This document shows positions 9,482 through 18,253 of a DNA stretch of 64,000 bases, one piece after another (positions within the stretch are counted from its first letter, which is position 1; the number at the start of each line of letters is the position of its first letter). Both the position numbers and the translations under genes were made by a program. The DNA comes from CAZEMR01 sp964513465 (GTDB lineage Bacteria; Bacteroidota; Ignavibacteria; Kapaibacteriales; UBA2268), in contig CAZEMR010000006.1 in assembly GCA_964513465.1 (NCBI GenBank), positions 1-64,000 of the forward strand, read 5' to 3'. The notes under the pieces were generated by a model. It saw only the letters and a program-made list of their open reading frames with translations, was not told the origin of the DNA and did not search any database.

Positions 9482-10420
9482 TCAGAATTTGTAAGCAAAC
9501 CCGACGCCGATCATCTCCTTGAACTGGGTGCGGGGGCCTTGTCTGACTACCACCTTCTCGCCGTCTTTAATCTCATATTCCGGTATGATCATGTCGTGGT
9601 CGTAAATCACGTGGAATAAGATATTTGCAGAAATATAATCATTGACTTTGAGCCGGAACTGAGTCTCCCAGTCCACATCGATATTCAGCCGGTTGCCGGG
9701 GTCTTTGGCCGTGTAGTCGTTGAACAGCTCGAGCTTCGACTGAATCGTAACATCCTCCATGATTTCCTTCTTCAATTTGGCGGTCAGATACCAGCCAAAA
9801 TCGAACCGCGCGTTTTTGCCGGGTACGACCACATTCCCGGCGGTGTCGAGCTTTGCCTTTTCGACGCCGAATGCGCCGCGGTTGGCAAGCTGCTGGTCGG
9901 TAACGATAATCGCCTTGCCCGAGATCGGCGAGAAATAGAGCGAAAAGTCATCGCCGGGCTGGTAGTCCATACCAATCGAAAGTATTACATATGCCGGCGA
10001 GAACAGGTTGGATACCATGGTCGTATCGTCAGGATATTTATATCCCGGGGCAAACTGGCTTTTGAAATTAAAAATCACGGTATATAGAAAATTTTCGAAG
10101 GCGTTTTTGCCAAATTTGGAATTCAGATCGATTTTGTCCTCGGTCTTGCGCATGGGGTATTCCTCGCTGGTCATGAGGCCATAGCCAAGGTCGAAGTTGT
10201 TTTCCCAGCTGTAATCCTTTGATTTGCAATTATAAAAGAGGTTAACGCGGCTGACTCCGGAGATGGACTGATCGCCGCCCTTGGCCCAGTTGATCAGCGC
10301 GAGCTGGTTCATATTGAGCTGTAAGAATCCGCCGAATTCGTATTTTGCGGTGTCGGGGGTTTCCTGCGCCGAGATCGGCACAGCAATGATAAATATCAAT
10401 ATCAGAAAGACATTTTTCAT
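9482..10420 (-). CDS. DUF3078-like outer-membrane protein
   Basis: A 312-residue exported protein: a short signal peptide (MKNVFLILIFIIAVPISAQ), then LNMNQLALINWAKGGDQSISG and a Y-S-W-E-N-N-F-D-L-G-Y-G-L stretch followed by RKTEDKIDLNSKFG. This is the pattern of the DUF3078 barrels found widely in Bacteroidota, and the C-terminus GVGFAYKF fits a last beta strand. The function of the family is unknown. It has its own promoter region, a 289-base AT-rich spacer shared divergently with qmoA. Confidence 0.75.
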   Translation of the reverse strand: MKNVFLILIFIIAVPISAQETPDTAKYEFGGFLQLNMNQLALINWAKGGDQSISGVSRVNLFYNCKSKDYSWENNFDLGYGLMTSEEYPMRKTEDKIDLNSKFGKNAFENFLYTVIFNFKSQFAPGYKYPDDTTMVSNLFSPAYVILSIGMDYQPGDDFSLYFSPISGKAIIVTDQQLANRGAFGVEKAKLDTAGNVVVPGKNARFDFGWYLTAKLKKEIMEDVTIQSKLELFNDYTAKDPGNRLNIDVDWETQFRLKVNDYISANILFHVIYDHDMIIPEYEIKDGEKVVVRQGPRTQFKEMIGVGFAYKF

Positions 10421-10709
10421 AGAAAAACCTCTGGTAAAATTCGGAATAATTTAAATGGAAATTTAGCGAAAATAAGAAAGAAATCGCGGATAGCGAAATC
10501 CCTGAAATTATTGCAACACAGCGATTACATATATCTGATACATTTTGTATCCGCGGGGGCAATGGTTTATATTTTATATCCTTAATAAGGATAATAATTT
10601 GTTTGTGAATAAATTTCCAGAGGTGTAACCCGAATATAAACCGAATATTTAAATATCCGAAATCCAATTTTGCCGAATTAATATAAAGGATTACAAAGAA
10701 AGACCGCTT

Positions 10710-11975
10710 ATGGCTAAAAAAACCTTATCCTCCGATCTGTTGGTTGTCGGCGCCGGTATCTCCGGCATATCGACTGCCCTCGAAGCTGCGGAAACCGGCT
10801 ATACGGTGACGCTTATAGAAAAAAATCCTTACGTAGGGGGAAGAGTCGTCCAGCTCAATCAATATTTCCCCAAGCTGTGTCCGCCCACCTGCGGAATCGA
10901 AATCAATCTGCAGCGAATCAAGAAAAATTCTCGTATTAAACTGCTGACCCTATCCGAAGTCGAGTCCATCGAAGGCGACGACGGCCAGTATAAGGTCGCA
11001 ATTAAACAGAAGCCACGCTATGTGACGGCCAACTGCACCTCATGCGGCGACTGCGTCGAGGCCTGCCCGGTCGAGCGCGATAATGCGTTCAACTTTGGCA
11101 TGGACAAGACCAAGGCAATCTATCTGCCCTACAACAATGCATATCCGATGCAGTATGTGGTGGACGAAAAGGCCTGCAAGTTTGGCGATTGCCGCGCATG
11201 CGTGGACGCCTGCCCGTATGATGCAATCGACCTCGACGAGGAGCCGACCGAATACGCGCTCGAAACCAAATCGATCGTGTTCGCCACCGGCTGGGATCCG
11301 TATGACGCCAAAAATCTGGTGCATCTCGGATTCGGCGAGTATCCCGGAGTAATTACCAATGTGATGATGGAGCGCCTTTCGGCTCCGAGCGGCCCCACCC
11401 AGGGACGCATCGTCCATCCGGCCACCGGCAAAGAGATAGACAGCATAGCATTCGTGCAGTGCGCAGGATCGCGCGACGAGAATCATCTGGAATATTGCTC
11501 ATCGGTGTGCTGTCTGGCATCGCTCAAGCAGGCGCGCTATGTCCGCGAGCAATACCCCGAAATGGACATTCATATTCATTATATAGATATACGCTCTCCC
11601 GGAATTTTCGAGGAATTTTATCAGAATTCGCAGGAAGACGACAAGCTGCATCTGCACCGCGGCAAGATTGCCAAGGTATTCAAGCAGCATGGCTCGGATA
11701 AGCTCATTGTCGAGGCCGAGAATACGCTGTCCGGCGAACTTAACCAGAGCGAGGTCGATATGGTGGTATTGGCCACCGGTATGGAGCCGGCGGCAAAGAA
11801 TATCGCACAAGTCGACAAAGCAATGCTCGACCGCTTCGGGTTCTTCCGCGCGGAGAAAGCAAACGGCATGATGGGCTCCGGAGTGGCCAGCCGTCCGAAG
11901 GACGTCGCCGACGCAGTACGCGAATCGACCGGCGCGGCAGTTAAAGCAATTCACACAATTAAGGGGGAGAAATAA
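10710..11975 (+). CDS. qmoA: Quinone-interacting oxidoreductase subunit A (HdrA-like)
   Basis: A flavoprotein of the HdrA superfamily, 421 residues. QmoA is part of the QmoABC complex that passes electrons between menaquinone and APS reductase in sulfate reducers and some sulfur oxidisers. Visible: FAD-binding GAGISG (14-19), VGGRVVQLNQYFPKLCPPTCG, and two ferredoxin-type clusters, C109-x2-C112-x2-C115-x3-C119 and C156-x4-C161-x2-C164-x3-C168, plus VQCAGSRDENHLEYCSSVCC. Its length, without the extra HdrA domains, and the partner gene that follows after one base support QmoA rather than methanogen HdrA. The call is by eye. No aprAB, sat or qmoC lies in the window. Confidence 0.85.
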   Translation: MAKKTLSSDLLVVGAGISGISTALEAAETGYTVTLIEKNPYVGGRVVQLNQYFPKLCPPTCGIEINLQRIKKNSRIKLLTLSEVESIEGDDGQYKVAIKQKPRYVTANCTSCGDCVEACPVERDNAFNFGMDKTKAIYLPYNNAYPMQYVVDEKACKFGDCRACVDACPYDAIDLDEEPTEYALETKSIVFATGWDPYDAKNLVHLGFGEYPGVITNVMMERLSAPSGPTQGRIVHPATGKEIDSIAFVQCAGSRDENHLEYCSSVCCLASLKQARYVREQYPEMDIHIHYIDIRSPGIFEEFYQNSQEDDKLHLHRGKIAKVFKQHGSDKLIVEAENTLSGELNQSEVDMVVLATGMEPAAKNIAQVDKAMLDRFGFFRAEKANGMMGSGVASRPKDVADAVRESTGAAVKAIHTIKGEK

Positions 11976-11976
11976 G

Positions 11977-14244
11977 ATGGCTGACGAAAAGAAATTAGGA
12001 GTATATATATGTTCAGGCTGCGATATCGGAGACTGCATCGATGTCGATAAGCTAAAGGAAGACGTCTCGGGCGAATCCCAGGTCGCGCTTTGCAAAACGA
12101 ACAAATGGCTGTGCAATCAGAAAGGCGTCGACGAAATCCGCCAGGACGTCGCGGCCGAGGGGCTCGACGGCGTGGTAATCGCAGCTTGCTCGCCGCGCTA
12201 TCTGACCGATGTGTTCGACTTCGGCGAAGAATTCGTGCACGACCGCGTCAATCTCCGCGAGCAGGTAGCCTGGACTCACGAGCCAATGGATAAATATACT
12301 TACGATATGGCTCTGGATTATGTAAAAATGGGAATCGCAAAAGTTGAAAACTGCGAACTTCCCGAACCAAAAATTCTTGACAATAACGACTCCGTCATGG
12401 TTGTCGGCGGCGGCGTCACCGGTATGAGCGCCGCGCGCAGCTGCTCGAAAGCCGGATACAACGTCGTGCTGATAGAAAAAGAAGCCGAGCTTGGCGGATT
12501 CTACGGCAAGCTGCACAAGCTGACCCCATCGCGCGACCCGTATTACGAGTTGGAGCCGACACTTTGCGACGAACTTATCGCCGAGGTGCGCTCGGACCCG
12601 CGGATCAAGGTGCTCACAGGCTGCGAAATAGAAAAAACCGACGGCCAGCCGGGTATGTACGACGTAACCGCAAAGCTGAACGGCGATACGGTCGATTTCC
12701 AGGTGGCTTCGATCATTCAGGCGACGGGCTGGAAGCAGTACGACGCCAGGAAGATCAAGCATCTGCATTATGGCGATTATAAAAATGTGATTACAAATAT
12801 CGAGATGGAGAAGCTCGCCAAAGAGGGCAATATCGTTCGCCCGTCCGACGGCAAAGCTCCCGAAAGCGTGGTATTCGTGCAGTGTGCCGGATCGCGCGAT
12901 AAGGATCACCTCCCGTATTGCTCAAGCGTTTGCTGTATGACTTCGCTGAAGCAGGCGATTTATATCCGCGAGAAATATCCGGATACCCGCGTTTATATTA
13001 TATACAAAGATATCCGCACGCCCGGCCAATACGAAATGTTCTACAAGCGAGTTCAGAACGAGGACAATATCTTCCTGACCAAGGGCGAGATCAGCGGCAT
13101 GGAGGAAGCCTCCGACGGCAGCATCAAAGTTATGGTCGACGAAACACTGCTCGACGATAATATCGACATCAATGCCGATATGGTGGTGCTCGCCACCGGT
13201 ATGGTGCCCTCGACGGCAGTCGCCGAAAACGGCCAGCTAATTCTCGACAAAAAGCCTATTGTTGACGACGAGGAAAAAAAGGACGACGACGTACCCGAAG
13301 CAGTCGAAGCCGATCCGCTCGAATTGCCGCACGCGGATATTCTGAGCCTGACGTATCGCCAGGGGCCGGATCTGCCGCTTTTGAAATACGGATTCCCGGA
13401 TTCGCATTATGTATGCTTCCCGTACGAAACGCGCCGCACGGGCATCTACGCCGCGGGCACAGTGCGCCAGCCAATGGATTCGTCGACTTCGAAAAATGAC
13501 GCAGACGGCGCCGCACTCAAGGCAATCCAGATAATCGAAAGCATCAATCGCGGAACGGCCGTGCATCCGCGCGCGGGCGACCAGTCATTCCCGGACTTCT
13601 TCCTTCAGCGATGCACCCAGTGCAAGCGATGCACCGAGGAATGTCCATTCGGTACGCTCGACGAGGACATCAAAGGCACACCCAAGCCCAATCCGAATCG
13701 CTGCCGCCGCTGCGGTATCTGTATGGGCGCATGCCCCGAGCGCATCATCAGCTTCAAAAATTATTCGGTGCGCATGATTTCTCAGATGATCAAGGCAATC
13801 TACGTCCCCACAGAAGAGGAAGACGAAGAAGCCACCCCGAGAATCCTCGTGTTCATGTGCGAAAACGACGCTTATCCCTCGCTGGATATCGCCGCACGCA
13901 AGCGGATCAAATTCTCGCCGAATGTACGCATAATTCCCGTACGCTGCCTCGGTTCGGTCAATATCAGCTGGATCGCTGATTCGCTCTCGGCGGGTATCGA
14001 CGGCGTAATGCTGTTCGGCTGTGTCTATGGCGACGATTATCAGTGCCACTTTATCAAAGGCTCCGAGCTGGCCAACCGCCGCATGGAAAACGTGCAGGAG
14101 AAACTGAAACAGCTCGTGCTCGAACCCGAACGCGTCGAGCTTCATATGCTCTCGATCGACGAGTACGACAAGGTGCCCGCCCTGATCAATACATTCGCGG
14201 AGACGATAGACGAAGTCGGCCCGAACCCGTATAAAGAGATGTAA
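11977..14244 (+). CDS. qmoB: Quinone-interacting oxidoreductase subunit B (HdrA-MvhD fusion)
   Basis: 755 residues, typical of QmoB. It begins with a cysteine motif (CSGCDIGDC) and an HdrA-like flavoprotein core: VVGGGVTGMSAARSCSKAG at about 140, then VQCAGSRDKDHLPYCSSVCC. Two ferredoxin clusters follow near residues 545-590 (RCTQCKRCTEECP and RCRRCGICMGACP). The C-terminal MvhD/FlpD-like domain contains R-C-L-G-S-V-N-I-S-W-I-A and G-C-V-Y-G-D-D-Y-Q-C-H-F. The MvhD part normally receives electrons from a partner dehydrogenase. A Shine-Dalgarno GGGGGAG within the end of qmoA serves this gene. The expected membrane subunit QmoC, or the HdrBC alternative, is not downstream; a hairpin and a repeat protein gene follow instead. 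Confidence 0.87.
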   Translation: MADEKKLGVYICSGCDIGDCIDVDKLKEDVSGESQVALCKTNKWLCNQKGVDEIRQDVAAEGLDGVVIAACSPRYLTDVFDFGEEFVHDRVNLREQVAWTHEPMDKYTYDMALDYVKMGIAKVENCELPEPKILDNNDSVMVVGGGVTGMSAARSCSKAGYNVVLIEKEAELGGFYGKLHKLTPSRDPYYELEPTLCDELIAEVRSDPRIKVLTGCEIEKTDGQPGMYDVTAKLNGDTVDFQVASIIQATGWKQYDARKIKHLHYGDYKNVITNIEMEKLAKEGNIVRPSDGKAPESVVFVQCAGSRDKDHLPYCSSVCCMTSLKQAIYIREKYPDTRVYIIYKDIRTPGQYEMFYKRVQNEDNIFLTKGEISGMEEASDGSIKVMVDETLLDDNIDINADMVVLATGMVPSTAVAENGQLILDKKPIVDDEEKKDDDVPEAVEADPLELPHADILSLTYRQGPDLPLLKYGFPDSHYVCFPYETRRTGIYAAGTVRQPMDSSTSKNDADGAALKAIQIIESINRGTAVHPRAGDQSFPDFFLQRCTQCKRCTEECPFGTLDEDIKGTPKPNPNRCRRCGICMGACPERIISFKNYSVRMISQMIKAIYVPTEEEDEEATPRILVFMCENDAYPSLDIAARKRIKFSPNVRIIPVRCLGSVNISWIADSLSAGIDGVMLFGCVYGDDYQCHFIKGSELANRRMENVQEKLKQLVLEPERVELHMLSIDEYDKVPALINTFAETIDEVGPNPYKEM

Positions 14245-14259
14245 TATATATATAAATAA
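14245..14259 (+). repeat. Post-stop (TA)n-AATAA tract, copy A
   Basis: TATATATATAAATAA starts on the base after the qmoB stop codon and ends where the terminator-like hairpin begins. The identical 15-mer occurs after gap at 31859-31873. Confidence 0.6.
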
Positions 14260-14289
14260 GGTCCCGGCCCGCAAAAAGCCGGGGCCCCG
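14260..14289 (+). terminator. GC-rich hairpin after qmoB
   Basis: GGTCCCGGC pairs with GCCGGGGCC (nine pairs, one G-T) around an A-rich loop. Only a short ATTTTG follows, so it is a weak intrinsic terminator or an mRNA-stabilising hairpin separating qmoB from the repeat-protein gene. Confidence 0.5.
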
Positions 14290-14332
14290 ATTTTGCGAAA
14301 AAATTAATAGAATAAATTTTCAGGAGTAAATA

Positions 14333-16672
14333 ATGGCGACAAAAGCTGATCTCGAACAAAAAGCCGAAAATGCGCAGAGCGTCGAGGATTTTGTCAATAT
14401 TGCCCGCGAGGCGCTGACAGATCCGAAGGACGAGGAATACGCGCGCAGTATGCTCGAAACCGCCGAACCCGACTGCCAGTTCCCGAAAGAATACATAATG
14501 GTAGCCGAAGCTTTTGCCGAGGGCCTGGGCGATAAGGAATATGCTGCAGAAATCTACGAAGAGGCCGAGGACGCCTGCTTCGAGGCGATGGAATTCGCAA
14601 GTCTGGCACACAGCATTGCCAAAACCCTGGGCGATAAGGAAAAAGCAAAAGAGCTGCTCGAAAGCGCGGCGAACGATGCTAAAAAAATTACCGAATATCT
14701 GACTATTGCCCAGTATGCCTCCGAGGATATCGGCGACGAAGAGCTTGCCAAGCAGTTCCTCGGGCAGGTCGAAAGCCAGCTAAAAACGCTGGAAGATTAT
14801 AAAAAGCTGGCGCAATCAATCATAGAAGACCAGAATGACAAAGAATTAGCCAAAAAATTCTTCAAAAAAGCCGAAAATAAAATCGACGGAGTTGAGCAAG
14901 TCTCCGAATATGCCGCCGCAATAATCGAACTTTTCGACGATAAGGAAATGGCCGCCGAAGCGCTCGAGGACGTCGAGGACGACGCGCAATTCACCAAGGA
15001 ATACGTCGCGCTCGCCAAAGTTTATAAAGAGAAAATCGGCGACGAGGAAAAAGCTAAGGAAATGATGGAGCAGGCAGGAGACTTTGCTATGACAGGCGAG
15101 GAGCACCTCGATCTGGCCAAAGGCGCATGGAACCTATTCAAAGACGCCGACGCCGCTTCGGAATCCTTCGATAAAGCGCTGACCGACATCACCGACAAGC
15201 AGCAGCTCTCCGAGCTTGCAAAGCTGATTGCGGCAGATGTTAAGAATACTGAATTGGCCAAAAAATATTATCAGAAACTTGAAGAAAAATCCACCGGCGC
15301 CAAGGATCTCGTCGAGCTGGCTACTTCGATAATCGAAAATCTCGGCGATAAGCAATACGCAGCGGACATCTATTCGCGCGCAGCCGAAAAAACCGAAGCC
15401 GCTGGCGAGCTGATGACACTTGCCGAGAATATATATAATCAGATCGGCGACGAAGCCAAGGCCCGCGAGGTTTACCACAAGGCGCTCGCCATGACCGAGA
15501 AACATCAGATGATGATGGATCTGGTCGAAAGCGTCAACAAAAATCTCGCCGATAAGGAATTCGTTAAGGAAATTCTCAAAAAAGCTCAGGAAGAGGCCGC
15601 AACCACAGCCGAGCTTATCTCGATCGGCGAGAAAGTGCTCGAAGTGCTCGAGGATAAGGAATTCGCAGCTAGCGTTATCGAACAGGCAGAGGAAGTCGTA
15701 ACCAACCTCGACGAAATGAAAAAGGCCAACGAAGCCGTCAAAAAGCATTTTGCGGACAACGCGGAATGGATCAAACGAGTGGACGAAAAGCTCGCCAAGC
15801 GCGAGGAGAACCAGTCCACATACGAAGCTTTCCAGAAGCGCGAGGATTATGCAATCACGCTTTCGACTCTGCTGGAGCTGACCGACGACATGATGGCCAA
15901 GCTTGACGATAAGTATTACGCCAAAAAGCTGCTTCGCGCAGCAGAGGGACTACTCGACGGAGCAAATCTGAATGTGAATAATTATCGCAAGCTGATCCTT
16001 TCGATAAATAAATATCTGGCCGACAATAAATGGGTTAAAAATATTCTGAATAAGCTCATCAAAGAGCGCGCGAATTTCTTCTTTGATATGACCGAAATCT
16101 GCGAGATCGCGCTAAATGACGTCATTGATAAAGATATGGGCAAATCGCTCGCCAGGGAATATCTCGACAAATGGATCGCTAAAGCCGAATCCGCGGAAAC
16201 CCCTGCGGCTTATGACTTTACGAATCTGGCAGTAGCATATAAACGACTGCTGGACGATCGCGACCGCGCATTTGAACTGCTCGGCAAAGCCGAAAACGCG
16301 CAGGGCGACTGCTTCGCAAAAGCATTCATCGGATATCTGGCCGACAAGTGGGACGACCCATCGAAGGCCCAGGCGCAATACAAAGCCGCAGTCGATTCGT
16401 GCGATTCGGGGGTAAAGATATACCAGCTCGCCAAATATATGCTTTCGCTGGGCATCCATCCGAAGATCGTCCGCGAGGTATATTCCGGCGCCGGCCAGAA
16501 GGTCGGCGATTCGCAGGGCAAGCTTGCCTGGGCGCAGGGCACAATCGACCTTTTCTGCGATAAGGAATGGGCGAAATCCGCCTATAACAGCATCAAAGGC
16601 AGCTTCGGCTCGGAGCTCGACAAGGAATTATTCGAGCTGAACCGCAAGCTTAAAATCGAAGAAACACTCTGA
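14333..16672 (+). CDS. Large 34-residue helical-repeat (TPR/SEL1-like) protein, unknown function
   Basis: I do not recognise a named family. The protein is 779 residues, soluble, without a signal peptide, rich in Lys, Glu, Asp and Ala. Residues 31-472 are 13 contiguous repeats of exactly 34 residues, with consensus (L/I)-G-D-K-E-x-A-(K/A)-E-x-(Y/L)-x-x-A-E followed by a second helix ending L-A-x-x-I-x-x. More diverged copies with insertions run to about residue 770. The period and helix-turn-helix pattern suggest an alpha-solenoid related to TPR or SEL1 repeats, a scaffold for protein contacts. AGGAG lies seven bases before the ATG. It follows qmoAB on the same strand after a hairpin, so it could be co-expressed, but the hairpin makes that uncertain. 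Confidence 0.75.
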   Translation: MATKADLEQKAENAQSVEDFVNIAREALTDPKDEEYARSMLETAEPDCQFPKEYIMVAEAFAEGLGDKEYAAEIYEEAEDACFEAMEFASLAHSIAKTLGDKEKAKELLESAANDAKKITEYLTIAQYASEDIGDEELAKQFLGQVESQLKTLEDYKKLAQSIIEDQNDKELAKKFFKKAENKIDGVEQVSEYAAAIIELFDDKEMAAEALEDVEDDAQFTKEYVALAKVYKEKIGDEEKAKEMMEQAGDFAMTGEEHLDLAKGAWNLFKDADAASESFDKALTDITDKQQLSELAKLIAADVKNTELAKKYYQKLEEKSTGAKDLVELATSIIENLGDKQYAADIYSRAAEKTEAAGELMTLAENIYNQIGDEAKAREVYHKALAMTEKHQMMMDLVESVNKNLADKEFVKEILKKAQEEAATTAELISIGEKVLEVLEDKEFAASVIEQAEEVVTNLDEMKKANEAVKKHFADNAEWIKRVDEKLAKREENQSTYEAFQKREDYAITLSTLLELTDDMMAKLDDKYYAKKLLRAAEGLLDGANLNVNNYRKLILSINKYLADNKWVKNILNKLIKERANFFFDMTEICEIALNDVIDKDMGKSLAREYLDKWIAKAESAETPAAYDFTNLAVAYKRLLDDRDRAFELLGKAENAQGDCFAKAFIGYLADKWDDPSKAQAQYKAAVDSCDSGVKIYQLAKYMLSLGIHPKIVREVYSGAGQKVGDSQGKLAWAQGTIDLFCDKEWAKSAYNSIKGSFGSELDKELFELNRKLKIEETL

Positions 16673-16699
16673 GCATAACCCGCTTGGTTTGTGATAAAG

Positions 16700-16738
16700 A
16701 AAACCGCCTGCCCCGCAGAAATGGACAGGCGGTTTTTT
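16700..16738. terminator. Bidirectional intrinsic terminator
   Basis: AAAACCGCCTG pairs perfectly with CAGGCGGTTTT (11 bp) around a 15-base loop, with a T run on the plus side and A on the other. It serves the repeat-protein gene and the convergent T9SS gene. Confidence 0.85.
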
Positions 16739-16742
16739 ATGA

Positions 16743-18155
16743 TTATTCACAGATTACCAATTTTTTGAAATATGCCTTACCGCCCGCCCGAATTATGACC
16801 GAATACGTGCCTTTTGCAAATATTTTCGCAGGAATTGTGTAAACCCCCGATTCATCTGCCTTTCCGCTGAGCGCCAGTTTTCCCGTTATGTCATATATAT
16901 TAATCTGCGAATCCGGGAAATTGGCGGATAAATCGATTGTTATATTCCCCGCTCCGACAGCCGGATTGGGGTATATATTTATTAATTCGCTGCCGGGGAT
17001 TTCCCCTACGGAATTGACCATCGGATCGTACATAAACAGGCCGCGGTTAGTGCCAAACCAGATTTTCCCGTCGGGCAATTCGGCCATTGCGTGGCAGCCG
17101 CCATGATAGTATTCATTCTGGCCGGTCAGATCGCCAAGGGGGAAAGATGAAATATAGTCGTTCTCTATTCGGTATAGCCCGCGTGAATTCAGGCTGTACC
17201 ACAATATCCCGCTGCGGTCGATTATTATATTCGACATCCAGGTCATGCTTGCGCCGGGCCCGAGGGTATAATCGGCCACGGTTTTATGGCTCCAGCCTTC
17301 GCCGTCATATATCAGAAAGCTTCCCGGCCGCGCGCCGTAGCTATAGGTCTGCATTGCCTGGATGATTACCCAGACATTGTCCTCGGCGTCGATATACATA
17401 TCCTGCGGAAAAAAGTATTCGTCTTCGGCTGTGATTTCGGGGTATTCGTATGCCTGCCACTCGCCGTCAAATTTGCGCAGTGTGCCCCGGTTCCGGAATT
17501 CGCCATATTTCACCGGATCGCTTATTGCCCAGAGATTGCCCTTGCTGTCTGTGGCGAGGTCGCTTACACGGACTTGCTCTTTTGTTGTATCGGATATATT
17601 GGTTTTTTGGACAATTTCCATATCTGAATCGGAAATTTTCCATATTTCCATAAATATTTTTTCGTAGAATTTTGTACCCTGATGCTCTCCTTTATATTTA
17701 TTCTGGTCGCTGCTGATCCATGCAATATTATTCTTGTCGACGGCCATTGCTTTGTTGCTGCGCTCGTAATCGAGGTCTGTCTCGATCTGACGTCTGCTCC
17801 AGCGGGTGCCGTCGAATCGGAGGATATGCTGGCTGGTAATCGCCCACAGCCCGCCATTATTATCCGAGGCTATTTCGACTACTTCGACCGATTCGCCGAA
17901 GGGATAGTCGAATTCATCTGTTGAAATTTTAGCGAATTCGCCATTCTGATATTTCATAATAAAATATTTGAAATTCGAAGAATAGCTATTGTAAACAATG
18001 AAATATGAAATCCCGGCGGACTCGTCGATTGCGATCGATCGCACGCCGTTTCCGCCAATGGCTTCCTCGGGGAAATAAGTCCAGCCCTTGTATTGCGCCG
18101 AAAGCGCAGTCGCGCCCAGAATTATAACTATTGCAATGAGTAAAGCATTTTTCAT
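16743..18155 (-). CDS. T9SS-exported propeller-like protein (copy 1)
   Basis: A secreted protein of 470 residues from this start. The ATG at 18155 has GGAG seven bases upstream and begins a signal peptide ending ALSAQ; the ORF is open 18 codons further, without family-like sequence. The body holds repeats such as LWAITSQHILRFDG, W-I-S-S-D-Q and KIWFGTNRGLFMYD, the pattern of the two-component-regulator-type beta propeller. The last 80 residues (NIYPNPAVGAGNITIDL ... GKLALSG ... KGTYSVIIRAGGKAYFKKLVI) are a type A T9SS sorting domain, so the protein should cross the outer membrane by T9SS and be anchored or released. Ligand unknown. Paralogue of the gene immediately upstream. Confidence 0.87.
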   Translation of the reverse strand: MKNALLIAIVIILGATALSAQYKGWTYFPEEAIGGNGVRSIAIDESAGISYFIVYNSYSSNFKYFIMKYQNGEFAKISTDEFDYPFGESVEVVEIASDNNGGLWAITSQHILRFDGTRWSRRQIETDLDYERSNKAMAVDKNNIAWISSDQNKYKGEHQGTKFYEKIFMEIWKISDSDMEIVQKTNISDTTKEQVRVSDLATDSKGNLWAISDPVKYGEFRNRGTLRKFDGEWQAYEYPEITAEDEYFFPQDMYIDAEDNVWVIIQAMQTYSYGARPGSFLIYDGEGWSHKTVADYTLGPGASMTWMSNIIIDRSGILWYSLNSRGLYRIENDYISSFPLGDLTGQNEYYHGGCHAMAELPDGKIWFGTNRGLFMYDPMVNSVGEIPGSELINIYPNPAVGAGNITIDLSANFPDSQINIYDITGKLALSGKADESGVYTIPAKIFAKGTYSVIIRAGGKAYFKKLVICE

Positions 18156-18194
18156 AAATACTCCATATGAGTGAAATGGAAATGGATTGCAAAT

Positions 18195-18238
18195 CAAAAA
18201 CGGCCTCATCCCCGAAATAGGGAGGAAGCCGTATTTTG
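18195..18238 (-). terminator. Intrinsic terminator between the two T9SS genes
   Basis: On the minus strand ACGGC...GCCGT encloses a second pairing CCTCCC...GGGGATGAGG and is followed by five T. It separates the two paralogous genes transcriptionally. Confidence 0.7.
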
Positions 18239-18253
18239 TCAGAATGCAGGAGT

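Noticed and set aside
9479..9484. TGATCA shared by two convergent stops as a regulatory palindrome
   Set aside because: It is simply the abutting TGA stops of two convergent genes. A similar tail-to-tail junction occurs at 36611-36616.
12052..12909. A 285-codon open frame on the minus strand
   Set aside because: Lies wholly inside qmoB, opposite strand, with no family-like sequence. GC-rich third positions of this genome leave such antisense frames open; the same applies to frames inside hslU, metG, pgk and others.
10710..14244. Methanogen-type heterodisulfide reductase
   Set aside because: Lengths (421 and 755), the MvhD fusion on the second subunit and motif details fit QmoA/QmoB better than HdrA of methanogens.
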